Below are positions 46,880-47,616 of a stretch of 47,616 nt of DNA, piece by piece. The number at the start of each line of letters is the position of its first letter. The stretch's first letter is position 1. The notes beneath the pieces are model-generated. The model did not search any database, had not been told where the DNA came from, and worked only from the letters and a program-made list of their open reading frames with translations. The stretch comes from Skeletonema tropicum (Eukaryota > Bacillariophyta > Thalassiosirophyceae > Thalassiosirales > Thalassiosiraceae), in NCBI GenBank assembly GCA_037178625.1, contig JAWZXG010000060.1:1-47616 (forward strand), read 5' to 3'. The position numbers and the translations under genes were made by a program.

Positions 46880-47616
46880 ATGTTGAAATTCGAGCATAAG
46901 ATGAGAACGCTGGACATACAAACCTGCAGTGTTTGCCTGGAGAACAAGTTGGTATTTAGGAAAGGAGTCGTATGCGAAACATGCAAGAAAAGAATCACTC
47001 AGAATCCTACTTCCTGGAGAACAACCTTCATCCAGTCTGGTGAAACGAACGTGACAGCGAAGGATGCATCAAAATGGGCGAAGACGGCAAAAAAGTCGTG
47101 AGGTACGACATTACCGGTCGAGCTGAAAGACCTGACAATGGCTGAAAACTGCTGATTCGACGGTGTTCGCCATTCATACCATCGATGCACATCAAGGACG
47201 TATCTATGGTATCAACGGCCATTGCGTTTGCTTTCCACAGGATATCGAAACTATGTGCACAGAACTGCCTCAAACCAAATCGAACATGGTCATTTTTATC
47301 CGCCACATGAGCGATCATCACGAGGGCATTCAGAAAAGTCGTCATTACAAAGTGAGAAAGGAGAAAGTCCTAGCAGCTCTGCGGTGGCTCAAGATTCATC
47401 ATCGCGGCTACCACGACATTACAATTTCGGAGTTCAATCTTGATTGGATAAAGAACGGTTCTATCTACGATGTGGCAGAGACACACACTCTGAAAACGAA
47501 GCGAAGCAGAAGAGATGTTGTCGCAATGCAACTGAAACGCTGTCGGGCAACCAATGTGATCACAGAATCTAATGACGATGACGTTGAAGTCCAGACAATT
47601 CACCCCGAACTACAAA
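46880..47616 (+). pseudogene. Helitron Rep/helicase N-terminal region: zinc motif plus DUF6570-like
   Basis: The first frame (46880-47155) has MRTLDIQTCSVCLENK with a C-x2-C-x12-C-x2-C set (Cys codons 46925, 46934, 46973, 46982), an in-frame TGA at 47099, then LPVELKDLTMAE to TGA 47153. The second frame is open without ATG from 47136 to the window end (160 codons) and reads GRIYGINGHCVCFPQDIETM, ELPQTKSN, VRKEKVLAALRWLK and YHDITISEFNLDW. Zinc pair, then L-x-x-LT-x-x-E, then GI-x-GH-x-x-x-FPQD and VR-x-x-KVL-x-AL-x-WLK is the order seen at the N-terminus of Helitron polyproteins (DUF6570), ahead of the Helitron-like Rep domain and PIF1 helicase. Those should lie to the right of the window. 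It is cut by the window edge and already carries a stop and a frameshift. Confidence 0.68.

Larger units (their letters stand above)
26424..47616 (+). mobile_element. HLE-2, large Helitron-like element (5' part, runs off the window)
   Basis: The 5' end TGAAATGGTGCGCGCAG abuts satellite at the same hairpin site as HLE-1, and the first 270 bp align with the HLE-1 5' end at roughly 90%. It contains, in order, two unrecognised small genes, gene B (minus), gene A (plus), the Ulp1 protease gene, a chromatin-module gene and the decayed Rep/helicase N-terminus. The 3' end lies beyond the window, so the length is at least 21 kb including two nested 3.8-kb elements. Calling this one element is an inference from the 5' terminus, the shared intron hairpins and the gene order mirrored in HLE-1 and HLE-3. 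Adjacent independent insertions are possible. Confidence 0.6.

Noticed and set aside
26424..47616. Integrated large DNA virus or polinton
   Set aside because: No capsid, packaging ATPase, integrase or protein-primed polymerase seen; the Ulp1-type protease alone is not enough, and the termini fit Helitron-like elements.

Overview
The window is eukaryotic DNA. It has GT-AG introns whose phases match across exons, a large AT-rich satellite with higher-order structure, and coding modules of Helitron-like (rolling-circle) transposons. The host is not identifiable from the sequence; a protist or alga would fit, at low confidence. I see no rRNA, tRNA or ordinary cellular gene. Everything found is either satellite or mobile element.

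Layout: 1-12471 and 16640-26423 (about 22 kb, nearly half the window) are one satellite family. It has about 30-bp monomers built around GATATC/ATCGAT, organised in a higher-order unit of about 617 bp. Its polarity switches at about 9935 and about 25612, both times at a CTAG. Into the inverted block is inserted HLE-1 (12472-16639, minus strand), a 4.2-kb deletion derivative of a Helitron-like element. The neighbouring satellite copies give its empty site exactly: it entered between A and T, with no target duplication. A much larger relative, HLE-2, starts at 26424, joined to the same satellite position, and runs off the right end.

HLE-2 carries, from left to right: two unrecognised small genes; gene B (minus strand, about 1131 codons once its insertion is discounted, with an OTU-like C-terminus that lacks the expected catalytic residues); gene A, divergent from B across a 0.7-kb intergenic region, with a methyl-CpG-binding-like domain; a Ulp1/C48-type cysteine protease gene; an acidic gene with a GD-x-x-EY module; and, at the window edge, the decayed N-terminal part of a Helitron Rep/helicase polyprotein (CxxC zinc motif followed by a DUF6570-like region). 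Genes A and B are each split by a nearly identical 3.8-kb nested element, HLE-3a (30471-34301) and HLE-3b (39453-43302). Removing either copy as A|T without duplication restores the host frame. HLE-3 keeps the first exons of the element's gene-A-like leader plus the C-terminal PIF1 helicase exons, so it too is an internal-deletion derivative.

Two features recur throughout. (1) A palindrome GGCCC-TCG/CGA-GGGCC lies near the 5' end and at the extreme 3' end of the elements. (2) A hairpin family of about 35 bp (arm AAAATAAATTTGTC) lies inside nearly every intron that can be proven by phase; this is the most unusual signal here. Many late genes contain frameshifts and stops, so HLE-2 looks partly decayed, although homopolymer sequencing errors could explain some of them.
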